From positions 2,418,001-2,482,000 of the forward strand of contig NZ_JAFBBO010000001.1 in the NCBI RefSeq assembly GCF_016907235.1: a DNA stretch of 64,000 bases, in the 5' to 3' direction. Position numbers and translations under genes: made by a program. Source of the DNA: Oerskovia jenensis. GTDB taxonomy: Bacteria; Actinomycetota; Actinomycetes; Actinomycetales; Cellulomonadaceae. The notes beneath the pieces are model-generated. The model saw only the letters and a program-made list of their open reading frames with translations. It was not told the DNA's origin and did not search any database. Positions 9,498-17,233 of this stretch are shown here, in pieces. Position 1 is the stretch's first letter. Each line of letters opens with the position of its first letter.

Positions 9498-10454
9498 TCA
9501 GTGCCCCTCCGGGTGCGATCCGCCCTCGGGGTCCGTGGGGTCGGCGCCGGGAGCGGCGTCGAGCACGAGCTCGGCGGTGTGGACCTGGCCGTCGACCTGG
9601 AAGTCCAGGTACAGCAGGTAGCGGCCCGCGGTCGGGGCCTCGGCGGCGAAGGCGATGTCCGGCCCGGCCGTCTGCCCGGCCTCCGGGTCCGCACCCTCGG
9701 CGTGGACGTGCAGGTAGGCGAGGTCGCCGTCGCGCAGGGCGACGAGGTGTCCGAACGCTCCCAGGTACGGCTCCAGGGCCGTGACTGGCTCGCCCTCGCG
9801 GGTGACCGTGAACGTGAGGCCGCTCGAGGCGCCCGCCGCCAGCTCGCCGTCGACGGTCACGGTGTAGCCGTCGACCTGAGCGGTCCGGGTCGGCTGCTGC
9901 TCGACGGGCACGAGGTCCCCGGCCACCTGGACCGTGCGGGTCACCGTGCGGGCGGACTCGTCCGTGCCGGCCGGGGTGAAGTCCGCGAAGACGCGGTAGC
10001 TGCCCGCCGCGGCCCACTCCCACGGGATCGACCAGGTCCCCGAGGTCTCGTCCAGCACGGGGTGGACGTGCCGGAACTGGCTGCCGTCCGTCCGGACGAC
10101 GATCAGGTGCAGGTCCTTCTCGTGCGCGGTCGTGTACTCCGTCACGGGGGTGCCCGCGTGGTCCTGGACCTGGAAGCTCAGCTCCCCGGGATCGCCGACC
10201 CCGGCGGGCGCGTCGACGGACGACAACGCGTATCCGTCGACGTCGAGCGCGAGACCCTTCACCCCGCTCGCGGCATCCCCCGCCGCTCCGGCGCCCGCCC
10301 CACCGTCCGCTTCTCCGTGCCCGTTCATCGTGCTCCCTTCGGTCCAGCCGGCCACGGTGCTCTCGGGGACGACGGCCCCGGCGACGCCGTACGCGCCCCC
10401 GAAGGCCACCACGAGCCCGAGGCCGTAGAGGGTCAGTCGTGCACCTGTCCTCAT
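9498..10454 (-). CDS. Membrane-anchored copper-operon protein with two His-motif beta-domains
   Basis: 318 residues. An N-terminal signal/anchor ([20 protein letters not shown]) is followed by a Gly/Ala linker and two similar beta-sandwich-like halves. Half one contains [23 protein letters not shown] and FRHVHPVL. Half two contains [23 protein letters not shown] and [10 protein letters not shown]. Each half pairs an H-hydrophobic strand with an HVH motif, which suggests two metal-binding YtkA-like modules outside the membrane. The C-terminus is His-rich (GGSHPEGH). The start overlaps the copZ stop by four bases (ATGA), so the two are translationally coupled. Function in periplasmic or surface copper handling is inference; no family name is certain. 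Confidence 0.75.
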   Translation of the reverse strand: MRTGARLTLYGLGLVVAFGGAYGVAGAVVPESTVAGWTEGSTMNGHGEADGGAGAGAAGDAASGVKGLALDVDGYALSSVDAPAGVGDPGELSFQVQDHAGTPVTEYTTAHEKDLHLIVVRTDGSQFRHVHPVLDETSGTWSIPWEWAAAGSYRVFADFTPAGTDESARTVTRTVQVAGDLVPVEQQPTRTAQVDGYTVTVDGELAAGASSGLTFTVTREGEPVTALEPYLGAFGHLVALRDGDLAYLHVHAEGADPEAGQTAGPDIAFAAEAPTAGRYLLYLDFQVDGQVHTAELVLDAAPGADPTDPEGGSHPEGH

Positions 10455-10657
10455 GCCGAACGCACCGCCGAGTAGCCGGCCTCCTCGACCGCTGCCAGGA
10501 CCTGCGCGTCGTCGACGGGTCCCGTCACGACGAGCCGTCCCGTCTGCGCGCTGACCTGGATGTCCTCGACCCCGGCGACCTGTCCGACCTCCTCGCGGAT
10601 CGACAGCTCGCAGTGCCCGCACGTCATGCCCGTCACCTGGTACTCGTTCGTGGCCAT
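10451..10657 (-). CDS. copZ: CopZ-like copper chaperone (heavy-metal-associated domain)
   Basis: 68 residues forming a single HMA domain: YQVTGMTCGHCELSIREEV, with Cys13 and Cys16 as the CxxC metal site. The rest (VEDIQVSAQTGRLVVTG, then VLAAVEEAGYSAV) follows the ferredoxin-like fold. Cytoplasmic chaperones of this type carry Cu(I) to CopA. It is the first gene of the leftward operon, with two CsoR-like operators directly upstream (10686-10731). Its stop overlaps the next start by four bases. Confidence 0.92.
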   Translation of the reverse strand: MATNEYQVTGMTCGHCELSIREEVGQVAGVEDIQVSAQTGRLVVTGPVDDAQVLAAVEEAGYSAVRSA

Positions 10658-10685
10658 GGCGGAGCCTTCCTCTCGTGGGATTCGA

Positions 10686-10700
10686 TACCCCTACCGGGTA
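10686..10700. promoter_or_regulatory. CsoR-like operator 1 (copZ side)
   Basis: TACCC-CTACC-GGGTA, 29 bases upstream of the copZ start codon. It has the same layout as three more copies up to 10895, and resembles operators described for actinobacterial CsoR copper repressors. The regulator itself is not encoded in this window. Confidence 0.75.
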
Positions 10701-10716
10701 CCTCTGCCCGAACATA

Positions 10717-10731
10717 TACCCCACTGGGGTA
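10717..10731. promoter_or_regulatory. CsoR-like operator 2 overlapping the likely copZ promoter
   Basis: TACCC-CACTG-GGGTA, inside a 17-base perfect palindrome apart from the centre (ATACCCC-ACT-GGGGTAT, 10716-10732). On the minus strand it lies between a TTGCGC (-35-like) and TATGTT (-10-like) separated by 17 bases, so a bound repressor would block copZ transcription. The promoter boxes are weaker evidence than the palindrome. Confidence 0.78.
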
Positions 10732-10809
10732 TGGCGCAAGCATCGCCGCCCAGCCCGGGGCGAGGGGCGGGTGAACGTGGAGGAGGTCAGGGCCGGGGCG
10801 TGCGACGAA

Positions 10810-10824
10810 TACCCCTACGGGGTA
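10810..10824. promoter_or_regulatory. CsoR-like operator 3 (middle of the divergent region)
   Basis: TACCC-CTACG-GGGTA, flanked by A and C. It lies about midway between the two divergent promoters and could help either one. Confidence 0.75.
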
Positions 10825-10870
10825 CTTGCGCCAGGCGTCGCGAGGGGCGCACCAGCAGGTTCGTGCGCCA

Positions 10871-10899
10871 TTGACACACATACCCCCCATGGGTATACC
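10871..10899 (+). promoter_or_regulatory. Promoter of the MFS-USP-AhpD set with CsoR-like operator 4 in its spacer
   Basis: A consensus -35 TTGACA (10871-10876) is followed, 17 bases later, by TATACC (10894-10899) as -10. Operator 4, TACCC-CCCAT-GGGTA (10881-10895), fills the spacer and touches the -10. This is the classic geometry for metal-relieved repression, and it faces the MFS gene at 10947. Confidence 0.8.
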
Positions 10900-10946
10900 T
10901 TTTGCCGACGCCGGGCCTACCGGCCATCCCTCAGAAGGAGACCTTC

Positions 10947-12377
10947 ATGTCTACCCATCCACCACTGTCGCCGGCGAAGCGGTGGCTCGGCCTGGCGCTC
11001 ATCGCCACGGCGCAGTTCGTCGTCATCATGGACACGTCGATCATCGGCGTCGCCCTCCCGGACATCCAGAGAGATCTCGGCTTCACGCCCGAGTCGTTGT
11101 CCTGGGTGTTCAACGCCTACGTGGTCGCCTTCGGCGGCCTGCTCCTGCTGGGTGGACGGCTCGCCGACGCCTTCGGCGCCCGGAAGATCTTCGTGCTCGG
11201 CTGGCTCGTCCTGATCGCCGGGTCGATCCTGGCGGGCGCGGCCGGGACCATCGGGCTCGAGATCGCGGGCCGCGCGATCCAGGGTGCCGGTTCCGCGATG
11301 ATCGCACCGGCCGCACTGACCCTGCTCATGATGCTCTTCGGCGGTACGCGTGACCTGCCGAAGGCGTTCGCCGTCTACGGTGCGGCCGCGCCGGTCGGCG
11401 GCAGCGCGGGAGTCTTCCTCGGCGGGGTCCTCACCGAGTACGCGAGCTGGCCCTGGGTCTTCTACGTGACCGTCCCCATCGCGCTCTTCGTGCTCGCCTT
11501 CACCGCGTCGACGCTCCCGCGCACCGAGCGCAAGGCCTCGGGATCGATCGACATCACCGGAGCGCTCACCGTGACGGCAGGGCTCGCCGCCGTCGTCTAC
11601 GCGGTCGTCAACGCCCCGGAGATCGGATGGCTCACGCTTCCCACCCTCGGCGCCCTCGCCGCAGGCATCGTCCTGCTCGTGATCTTCTTCGTCATCCAGG
11701 CGCGCAGCCGCAACCCTCTGCTCCGCCTCGGGCTGCTCCGCGCCCCCCAGCTCGGCGCAGCGAACGGCGCCCAGCTCATGCTCGGTGCCGCCTGGGTCTC
11801 GATGTGGTTCTTCCTGAACCTGTACCTGCAGCAGGTCCTCGGCGCCAGCGCCTTCGCCGCGGGCGCCGCGCTCCTGCCGATGACCGGGCTCGTCGTGCTC
11901 GTCATGCTCGCGCTGGCACCCCGGCTCCAGGAGAGGTTCGGTGCGAAGTCGCTCATCGTGACCGGTCTGCTCCTGCTCGCCGCCGGGCTCGTGTGGCTCT
12001 CGTTCGTCCGCCCCGACGGCAGCTACGCCGTCGACGTCCTGCCCGCCTCGCTCCTGGCCGCCCTGGGGATGTCCCTCGCGTTCGTCCCCTCGCTCGGCAC
12101 GGCCATCAACGCCGCGCCCGCAGCCGAGACGGGCGTCGCGTCGGGGCTCGTGAGCACCAGCTACCAGATCGGGTCCGCTCTCGGGCTCGCGGCCCTCACG
12201 GCCATCGTCTACGTCGTCTCCGGGGTCGAGCCCTCGAAGGTCGAGCTCACCCAGGCGTACTCGGCCGCGTTCGTCGGGGCAGGGATCCTCGCCCTGGTCG
12301 GAGCGATCGTCACCGCGGTCGCGATGTCGAGGCCGCGCGTGCCCGCCGCTGCGTCGGACGCCTCGATCGGGCGCTGA
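10947..12377 (+). CDS. MFS transporter, DHA2 (drug:H+ antiporter) family
   Basis: 476 residues with 14 hydrophobic segments. The first TM region carries VVIMDTSIIGVALPDIQRDL, the DHA2 signature with a membrane Asp. It is followed by GGRLADAFGARKIF (motif A loop) and a motif C-like GAAAPVGGSAGVFLGG. Such proteins export drugs, dyes or metabolites using the proton gradient. An AAGGAG site at 10935-10940 fixes the ATG at 10947. Its promoter contains a CsoR-like operator, so the gene should be induced with the copper operon. Substrate is unknown; a metal complex or a metallophore is possible but unproven. Confidence 0.9.
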   Translation: MSTHPPLSPAKRWLGLALIATAQFVVIMDTSIIGVALPDIQRDLGFTPESLSWVFNAYVVAFGGLLLLGGRLADAFGARKIFVLGWLVLIAGSILAGAAGTIGLEIAGRAIQGAGSAMIAPAALTLLMMLFGGTRDLPKAFAVYGAAAPVGGSAGVFLGGVLTEYASWPWVFYVTVPIALFVLAFTASTLPRTERKASGSIDITGALTVTAGLAAVVYAVVNAPEIGWLTLPTLGALAAGIVLLVIFFVIQARSRNPLLRLGLLRAPQLGAANGAQLMLGAAWVSMWFFLNLYLQQVLGASAFAAGAALLPMTGLVVLVMLALAPRLQERFGAKSLIVTGLLLLAAGLVWLSFVRPDGSYAVDVLPASLLAALGMSLAFVPSLGTAINAAPAAETGVASGLVSTSYQIGSALGLAALTAIVYVVSGVEPSKVELTQAYSAAFVGAGILALVGAIVTAVAMSRPRVPAAASDASIGR

Positions 12378-12432
12378 CCGCGCCGAGCCGGTCCCCACCG
12401 GTCCGCCCACCACCACCTCGAAGGGAACTCCC

Positions 12433-12930
12433 ATGTCCACACCCCGCCTGCTCCTCGCCTACGACGGATCGCCCAACGCGCAGAGCGCGATGCAGACCGT
12501 CGCCGGCCTCTTCCCCGGCGCCACCGCGGTCCTGCTCTACGCCCGCCAGCCCATGGAGGGCTTCGCCGCACACCTCGAGGGCCACCCCGCGCTGCAGGAG
12601 CTGCAGGGTCTCGACGCCGCAGCCCTCGACGTGTCGGAACGGATCGCCTCCGACGGTGCACAGCTGGCCCGCGACCTCGGGCTGGTCGCCGAGCCCCACG
12701 TCTCCTCGACGATGGCCACGGCCGCCGAGGCCATCGTCGAGGCCGCCGAGGAGCTCGACGTCGACCTGATCGTGCTCGGCTCCCGGGGTCGGCGCGGCCT
12801 CAGGGCGACCCTGCTCGGCAGCACCTCGGCCAGCGTCCTGCACCACGCCACGCGCCCGACCCTCGTGATCCCCTCGGACGCGGTCGCGCTGGCCCGCCGC
12901 AACAGCCGCGTCTCGACCGACGTCGGCTAG
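12433..12930 (+). CDS. Universal stress protein (UspA family)
   Basis: 165 residues. The N-terminus LLLAYDGSPNAQSAM is the UspA strand-loop with the nucleotide-binding Asp. The C-terminal part VLGSRGRRGLRATLLGSTS fits the G-x2-G-x9-G-[ST] ATP-binding motif. Cytoplasmic Usp proteins bind ATP and help cells survive stress. It starts 55 bases after the MFS stop, following GAAGGGAAC, so it is probably co-transcribed from the operator-controlled promoter. A hairpin follows the stop. Confidence 0.92.
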   Translation: MSTPRLLLAYDGSPNAQSAMQTVAGLFPGATAVLLYARQPMEGFAAHLEGHPALQELQGLDAAALDVSERIASDGAQLARDLGLVAEPHVSSTMATAAEAIVEAAEELDVDLIVLGSRGRRGLRATLLGSTSASVLHHATRPTLVIPSDAVALARRNSRVSTDVG

Positions 12931-12941
12931 CCGCTCCCGGT

Positions 12942-12979
12942 GCGACCGGGGGGGACGGACGACGTCCCCCCCCGGTCGC
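12942..12979 (+). terminator. Hairpin between the Usp and AhpD-like genes
   Basis: Strong inverted repeat: GCGACCGGGGGGGACG (12942-12957), loop GACGA, and a complementary arm with one extra C to 12979. It starts 11 bases after the Usp stop. It may end most transcription there or allow read-through to the gene at 13034. Confidence 0.75.
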
Positions 12980-13033
12980 CCCCGGCCGTCGGCCCACCTC
13001 TGCCCCGTTCCTCCCGACCTGAAGGAGACTGCT

Positions 13034-13573
13034 GTGCCTCGACTTTCCCGCCTGACCCCGGAGACTGCCGTGGGCGCCTCGAAGGACCTGCTCGCCGAGC
13101 TCGTGGACCGCCACGGCACCGTGGGCGACATGGTCTCGACCATGGCCGTCTCCCCGGCGGTGCTCGGCGGATACCTGCAGCTCAGCCGTGCCATGAGGCG
13201 TGCCAAGCTCGACCGCCGGACCAGCGAGCTCGTCTCGATCGCCGTCCAGGCCCAGCAGGGCTGCGGCCTGTGCCTCGCGTCGCACGTCGGGGCGGCTCGC
13301 GCCCTCGGAGCCGGTGAGGACGAGATCGCGCTGGCCCACGACGGGTGGTCCGCCGAGCCCGCCCTGGCCGCGATCGTCGAGTTCGGCGTCCAGGTGTACC
13401 GGGAACCGACGTCGATCACGGACGAGCAGGTCGAGGCCCTCCGGGGCCACGGCTACAGCGACCGCGAGATCGCCGACGTCGTCGGCGTCGTCGCGCTCAA
13501 CGTCCTCACCGGTGCGTTCAACCTCGTCGCGGGGCTCACGCCCGGGACCCCGTCGGCGACGCCCACGTCCTGA
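13034..13573 (+). CDS. Carboxymuconolactone decarboxylase/AhpD-like protein
   Basis: 179 residues, all-helical CMD fold. The key motif is QQGCGLCLASH, giving the AhpD-type CxxC (Cys77, Cys80) and His84. These are the redox residues of alkylhydroperoxidase-like proteins, which use peroxides and thiols. The helix LDRRTSELVSIAVQA just before it is typical of the family. The GTG at 13034 follows AAGGAG. Context (Usp and an exporter behind a metal-controlled promoter) suggests oxidative-stress defence tied to copper. Some family members are lactone decarboxylases instead, but those lack the CxxC. Confidence 0.85.
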   Translation: MPRLSRLTPETAVGASKDLLAELVDRHGTVGDMVSTMAVSPAVLGGYLQLSRAMRRAKLDRRTSELVSIAVQAQQGCGLCLASHVGAARALGAGEDEIALAHDGWSAEPALAAIVEFGVQVYREPTSITDEQVEALRGHGYSDREIADVVGVVALNVLTGAFNLVAGLTPGTPSATPTS

Positions 13574-13600
13574 GTCCTCCGCGCGGGACGTCCCGAGGAC
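13574..13600. terminator. Nested hairpin between convergent genes
   Basis: GTCCTC (13574-13579) pairs with GAGGAC (13595-13600), with an inner CGGGA/TCCCG stem. It starts right after the AhpD-like stop and faces the rhomboid-like gene ending at 13620. Confidence 0.5.
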
Positions 13601-13619
13601 CGGGTCCGAGCCCTGGACG

Positions 13620-14336
13620 TCAGTCCGGTCCGCCGACCCGTCGAGCCTTCCTCGACCGCCCCGGGACGTCCCCCGACCACCCGCCCGCCTGCCGGGTCCG
13701 GCCCGCGACGAACGCCACCGTGAGCCCGATGACGAGCGCGGTCGTGTGCCCGACCGCGGTGAAGTTCCGCGCGACGAGCCCCGGCCCCACCCAGTACACG
13801 ACGACGAACGCGACCCACCACCAGCGCCAGCGGCGGGGGACGAAGACGCTCAGGAAGCCCATGACGGTCGCCATGACGTAGCTGACGCCGACGTCGTCGA
13901 CCGTGGCGACGCTCGGGTTGACGAATCCGTGGAAGATCCCGGTCGTCAGGACCACGGCCGTGAAGACGGTCGCGCCGACGTGCCCCATGAACCCCACGGC
14001 GAGCGACGCGAGCCGCCCGACGAACCGCTGGGCGTAGGCCAGGACCACGAGGAGCTGGAGCACCAGGAGCACCTCGCTCGGCGAGGAGATGACGAACGCG
14101 CTCGCGAGCAGCACCGAGATCGGGCGGTCGCGCAGGTTCGCGAGGTTGGTGCTCGTGTCCTCGTAGACCTGGTCCCGCGTGCCCTCGGGCAGGAACCACA
14201 GGACGACGGCGACGAGCAGCACCACGGAGCAATAGACGATCGCGAGGTCCGCCCGGCGGACCGTGGCCCACAGGTCGGCCAGCGCGTGGCGCACGAGGTG
14301 GGTGGGGGTCGTGGCTCCCGGCGGGCCGTCCGTCAT
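13620..14336 (-). CDS. Rhomboid-like membrane protein
   Basis: 238 residues with six or so hydrophobic segments. In the middle, MGHVGATVFTAVVL is followed by DDVGVSYVMATVMGFL, and late in the protein by VGHTTALVIGLTVAFVAG. The GVSY (rhomboid GxSx, serine) and the GHTTAL (helix-6 His) suggest an intramembrane serine protease fold of the divergent actinobacterial rhomboid-like group. The site is GxSY, not the usual GxSG/A, so activity is uncertain. The N-terminus has a long loop after TM1 (EGTRDQVYEDTSTNLANLRD), as in this group. No operon partner is seen. Confidence 0.72.
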   Translation of the reverse strand: MTDGPPGATTPTHLVRHALADLWATVRRADLAIVYCSVVLLVAVVLWFLPEGTRDQVYEDTSTNLANLRDRPISVLLASAFVISSPSEVLLVLQLLVVLAYAQRFVGRLASLAVGFMGHVGATVFTAVVLTTGIFHGFVNPSVATVDDVGVSYVMATVMGFLSVFVPRRWRWWWVAFVVVYWVGPGLVARNFTAVGHTTALVIGLTVAFVAGRTRQAGGWSGDVPGRSRKARRVGGPD

Positions 14337-14513
14337 GCCGTCACGCTACGCCGGGACGCGTCGGCGAGCGCCCGGAGGCACGCCCGGATCCCCGGGGCGT
14401 CGACCGCGCGACCGTCCCCCTGCGGTGGGCGCATGAGCGCACGGATCGGCCGGGTCGTAGGGTGTGCGGCGCGGCCCCCACCGACATGTCTCCTTTCCTG
14501 AGGAAGTGACGCG

Positions 14514-15479
14514 ATGCTCGACCCGCACACCCCTGTCCCGTTCGTGCTCGGAGCACTGCCTTTCGGCTCCCTGGTGGACCGCGCGTCCTCGTACGCGGTG
14601 CTGGACCGGTTCAGGGAGGCCGGCGGTCGGCACCTGGACACGGCGAACAACTACGTCCAGTGGGAGCAGGGGGCCACGGGCGACGAGAGCGAGGCGTTCC
14701 TGGCCGAGTGGTTCCGTGACCGGCCCGGGGCTCGCGACGAGATGGTGGTCGCCACCAAGCTCGGTGCCCGCAGCGATCCTGCACGACGCGGCGGGTTCCC
14801 CGCTGACATGGAAGGGCTGTCGCGCCCGGCGATCAGGGCTGCGATCGAGGGCAGCCTGCGCAGGCTCGGCGCGGAGCGGGTCGACCTCCTGTACGCGCAC
14901 GTGATGGATCCCGAGACCCCTCTCGACGAGACCGTCGCCGCCCTGGCCGAGCTGGTGGACGACGGCCTGGTCGGTGCACTGGGCTGCAGCAACCACGACC
15001 TGGAGACGCTGAGCGCGGCGCACCGGATCGCCGACGACCTCGAGGTGCCGGGCTACTCGGCGGTGCAGCAGCGCTTCACCTACCTGCGGCCGGTGGCAGG
15101 CACGGACTTCGGGGTGCAGCAGGTCGCCGGCCCCGAGATGTTGGGCTATCTCGCCGACCGGTCGGGCTGCACCGCACTGGGGTACTCGCCCCTGCTGTCC
15201 GGAGCCTATGCCCGACGGGAACGCGTGCCGGCCGCCTATCGGAGTGCCGACTCCGAGGCGCGGCTGCGCGCGGTGGACCAGGTGGCGGCCGAGCTCGGGG
15301 TGTCGGCGGTGCAGGTGGTGCTGGCCTGGATGGTCGGGCGGGACCAGCCGGTGGTCCCCGTGCTGGGGGTCAGCAGGGTCGAGCAGCTCGAGGAGTGCCT
15401 GGCCGCGGCGGCGCTCCGGCTGGACGCGGAGCAGCTGACCATGCTCGACCGTGCAGGCGTGGTCCTCGCGGACGCCTAG
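14514..15479 (+). CDS. Aldo/keto reductase
   Basis: 321 residues, TIM barrel. The catalytic tetrad is visible: Asp42 and Tyr47 in HLDTANNYVQW, Lys82 in VVATKLG, and His129 in LLYAHVMD. The NADPH-binding end has PVLGVSRVEQLEE. Aldo/keto reductases reduce carbonyls with NADPH in the cytoplasm; the natural substrate is unknown. GAGGAAG at 14499-14505 precedes the ATG at 14514. It appears monocistronic. Confidence 0.93.
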   Translation: MLDPHTPVPFVLGALPFGSLVDRASSYAVLDRFREAGGRHLDTANNYVQWEQGATGDESEAFLAEWFRDRPGARDEMVVATKLGARSDPARRGGFPADMEGLSRPAIRAAIEGSLRRLGAERVDLLYAHVMDPETPLDETVAALAELVDDGLVGALGCSNHDLETLSAAHRIADDLEVPGYSAVQQRFTYLRPVAGTDFGVQQVAGPEMLGYLADRSGCTALGYSPLLSGAYARRERVPAAYRSADSEARLRAVDQVAAELGVSAVQVVLAWMVGRDQPVVPVLGVSRVEQLEECLAAAALRLDAEQLTMLDRAGVVLADA

Positions 15480-15656
15480 CCGGGCGGCCGTGGACAGCCG
15501 GTGACGACGCTCGACAGGGCGCGGCCACCGGCGTCCACCCCCCTTCTCCTCACCTCCGGTCGCGGTTCCTCGGCGCGTCCCGACGCCGGACTGGACTTCC
15601 TGTGGGTCTTGGCTATGGTGGCCGGTTCACCTGCAGGCTGGAAGGAGGTGAGCCAC

Positions 15657-15761
15657 ATGGCCAAGAACGACAAGAAGCAGCCGTCGCTTTCCCTGAAGGA
15701 CAAGCGCGCACAGAAGCGCGAGAAGGCAGCCGAGACCACCGCGAAGGTCCGCAAGCGATAG
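15657..15761 (+). CDS. Small highly basic protein (34 residues)
   Basis: MAKNDKKQPSLSLKDKRAQK is followed by REKAAETTAKVRKR. The protein has about 14 Lys/Arg and no hydrophobic core. An exceptionally strong ribosome site, GAAGGAGGTGAG (15641-15652), stands just before the ATG, which argues for high expression. Short Lys/Arg proteins of this type occur across actinobacteria without a known role; nucleic-acid or ribosome association would fit the charge but is inference. Confidence 0.72.
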   Translation: MAKNDKKQPSLSLKDKRAQKREKAAETTAKVRKR

Positions 15762-16191
15762 ACCGTGCGAGGCGGGCGGGTCGTCGTCACGTGCATGGGC
15801 GGCGACCCGCCTCCGCAGCACCTCCCCAGAATTCTCGTGAGCGGAACAGGTGCCCGGGCGTACCATCGACGAAGAGCCGAGCCGCGGGACGAGCCCCGGC
15901 CACCGATCTTGGAGCGCATCTTTCATGCAGCGAGGAAGCGGGGCGGCCGTCCTGGCCTGCTCGGGCGCGGGCCGGACGCCCGCCCAGCACGCCTGACGCC
16001 CTACGGCGACACCCGCCGGCGAACCCTCGCGGTTCCCCGGGACGATCGGCGTACCTCGGCGGGCCCTCTCGCCGGCGAGTCCTCGAGACCGTCGGCGGAC
16101 CCCGACCCTGCCGTCCACCGCTCCCGCCCGACCAGTCGGTCCCGGGCACCGCGGGCGAGACGGGCCCCTCCTGCACGAGAGCCGTAGAACC
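15762..16191. other. Intergenic region without a supported gene
   Basis: Both strands are open in places, but the frames are Arg/Pro-rich, lack ribosome sites and match nothing recognisable. I see no clear promoter, RNA or mobile element. The 3' end must hold the promoter of the FBP-domain gene at 16192. Confidence 0.5.
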
Positions 16192-16686
16192 ATGAACCCC
16201 TTGTCCGAGAAGCAGATCCGCGCGTCCTTCGTGAACGCCTCACGGCGCGAGTCCTCGCAGCTCACCCTCCCGTCCGACCTCGCGGACCTCCGCTGGGACC
16301 GCCTCGACTACCTGGGCTGGGTCGACCGCAAGGCGCCGCTGCGCGCCTACGTCGTCCTGCCCGTCGACGACACCCTGGTGGGCCTCGCGCTGCGTGCCCC
16401 CGAGGGCACGGCGTCACGCCGCCGCGCGGTGTGCGCGTGGTGCGAGGACGTCATCGCGACCGACGACGTTTCCCTGTACGTCGTGCGCCGGGCCGGTGCA
16501 GCCGGTCGCAACGGCGACACGATCGGCACCCTGATCTGCACCGAGTTCGGGTGCTCGAAGAACGTCCGTCGCAAGCCGACGATCGTCGAGGCCGGCCAGG
16601 ACCCCGCGGGGCTGGTCGAGCGGCGCATCGAGGGACTGCGCGAGCGGTCCGTGAAGTTCGCGCGCGAGGTCCTGCGCGAGGTCTGA
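16192..16686 (+). CDS. FBP-domain zinc protein (EF-G-binding-like)
   Basis: 164 residues. The N-terminal half is an alpha/beta region (LRWDRLDYLGWVDRKAPLRA, then YVVLP). The C-terminal half is a treble-clef zinc finger: CAWCED with later CTEFGCSKNVR, i.e. Cys-x2-Cys and Cys-x4-Cys, followed by a basic helix with ERRIEGLRERSVKFAREVL. This is the FBP_C type of domain, also found in FusB-like proteins that bind elongation factor G. A ribosome-related cytoplasmic role is inferred from the family. The gene stands alone. Confidence 0.82.
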   Translation: MNPLSEKQIRASFVNASRRESSQLTLPSDLADLRWDRLDYLGWVDRKAPLRAYVVLPVDDTLVGLALRAPEGTASRRRAVCAWCEDVIATDDVSLYVVRRAGAAGRNGDTIGTLICTEFGCSKNVRRKPTIVEAGQDPAGLVERRIEGLRERSVKFAREVLREV

Positions 16687-16777
16687 GCCACCGGGTCCCG
16701 CGGGGGCCGCCGGGTCCGCCGGTCCGCGGGAGCCGCGCAGCGGCGCCGGTTCGTCCGGCGCCGCTACGCTCCTCGTC

Positions 16778-17176
16778 ATGCTGAGCCTCGAGAACGCCAC
16801 GTACCTGGTGCACGACCTGGACGACGCCATCGCCTTCTTCACCGGCGCGCTCGGATTCACGCTGCGCCAGGACGAGACGTTCGAGAGCGGGTGGCGGCGC
16901 GTCGTCGTGAGCCCGGGGGACGACGCCGTCCCGGGCACCGGGCTCGTCCTGGCCCTCGCGGCGTCCGACGACGCCCGCGCCCGCGTGGGCAGGCCGGTGG
17001 GCGACGAGGTCGCGTTCTTCCTGCGGACCGACGACTTCGCGGCCCAGCACGCCCGCATGCTCGCGCACGGCGTGCGGTTCCTCGAGGAGCCTCGGCACGA
17101 GGCGTACGGGACGGTCGCGGTGTTCCAGGACCTGTACGGCACGCCGTGGGACCTGATCCAGCCGCCGAGCGCCTGA
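16778..17176 (+). CDS. VOC (glyoxalase/dioxygenase-like) family protein
   Basis: 132 residues, two beta-alpha-beta-beta-beta units as in the VOC superfamily. The start NATYLVHDLDDAIAFFTGAL and the phrase LGFTLRQDE are typical. The second half has DDFAAQHARMLAHGVRFLEE and ends FQDLYGTPWDLIQ. The last motif contains the usual Asp-Leu-x-Gly-x-x-Trp. Members include glyoxalases and antibiotic-binding proteins; this one cannot be assigned. It may be co-transcribed with the PhzF-like gene 57 bases downstream. Confidence 0.87.
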   Translation: MLSLENATYLVHDLDDAIAFFTGALGFTLRQDETFESGWRRVVVSPGDDAVPGTGLVLALAASDDARARVGRPVGDEVAFFLRTDDFAAQHARMLAHGVRFLEEPRHEAYGTVAVFQDLYGTPWDLIQPPSA

Positions 17177-17233
17177 CCCACCGCCCGCCGCCGCCCCGCG
17201 CCAGGAGGTGGGCACGGCGGTAGCGTCGGACGT

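Noticed and set aside
10657-10947. A csoR gene in the operator region
   Set aside because: No frame in the region or beside the copper genes resembles the CsoR helical protein with its Cys-His-Cys ligands.
15762-16191. Arg/Pro-rich frames on both strands
   Set aside because: No ribosome site, no conservation clue and shadow-like composition; left as intergenic.
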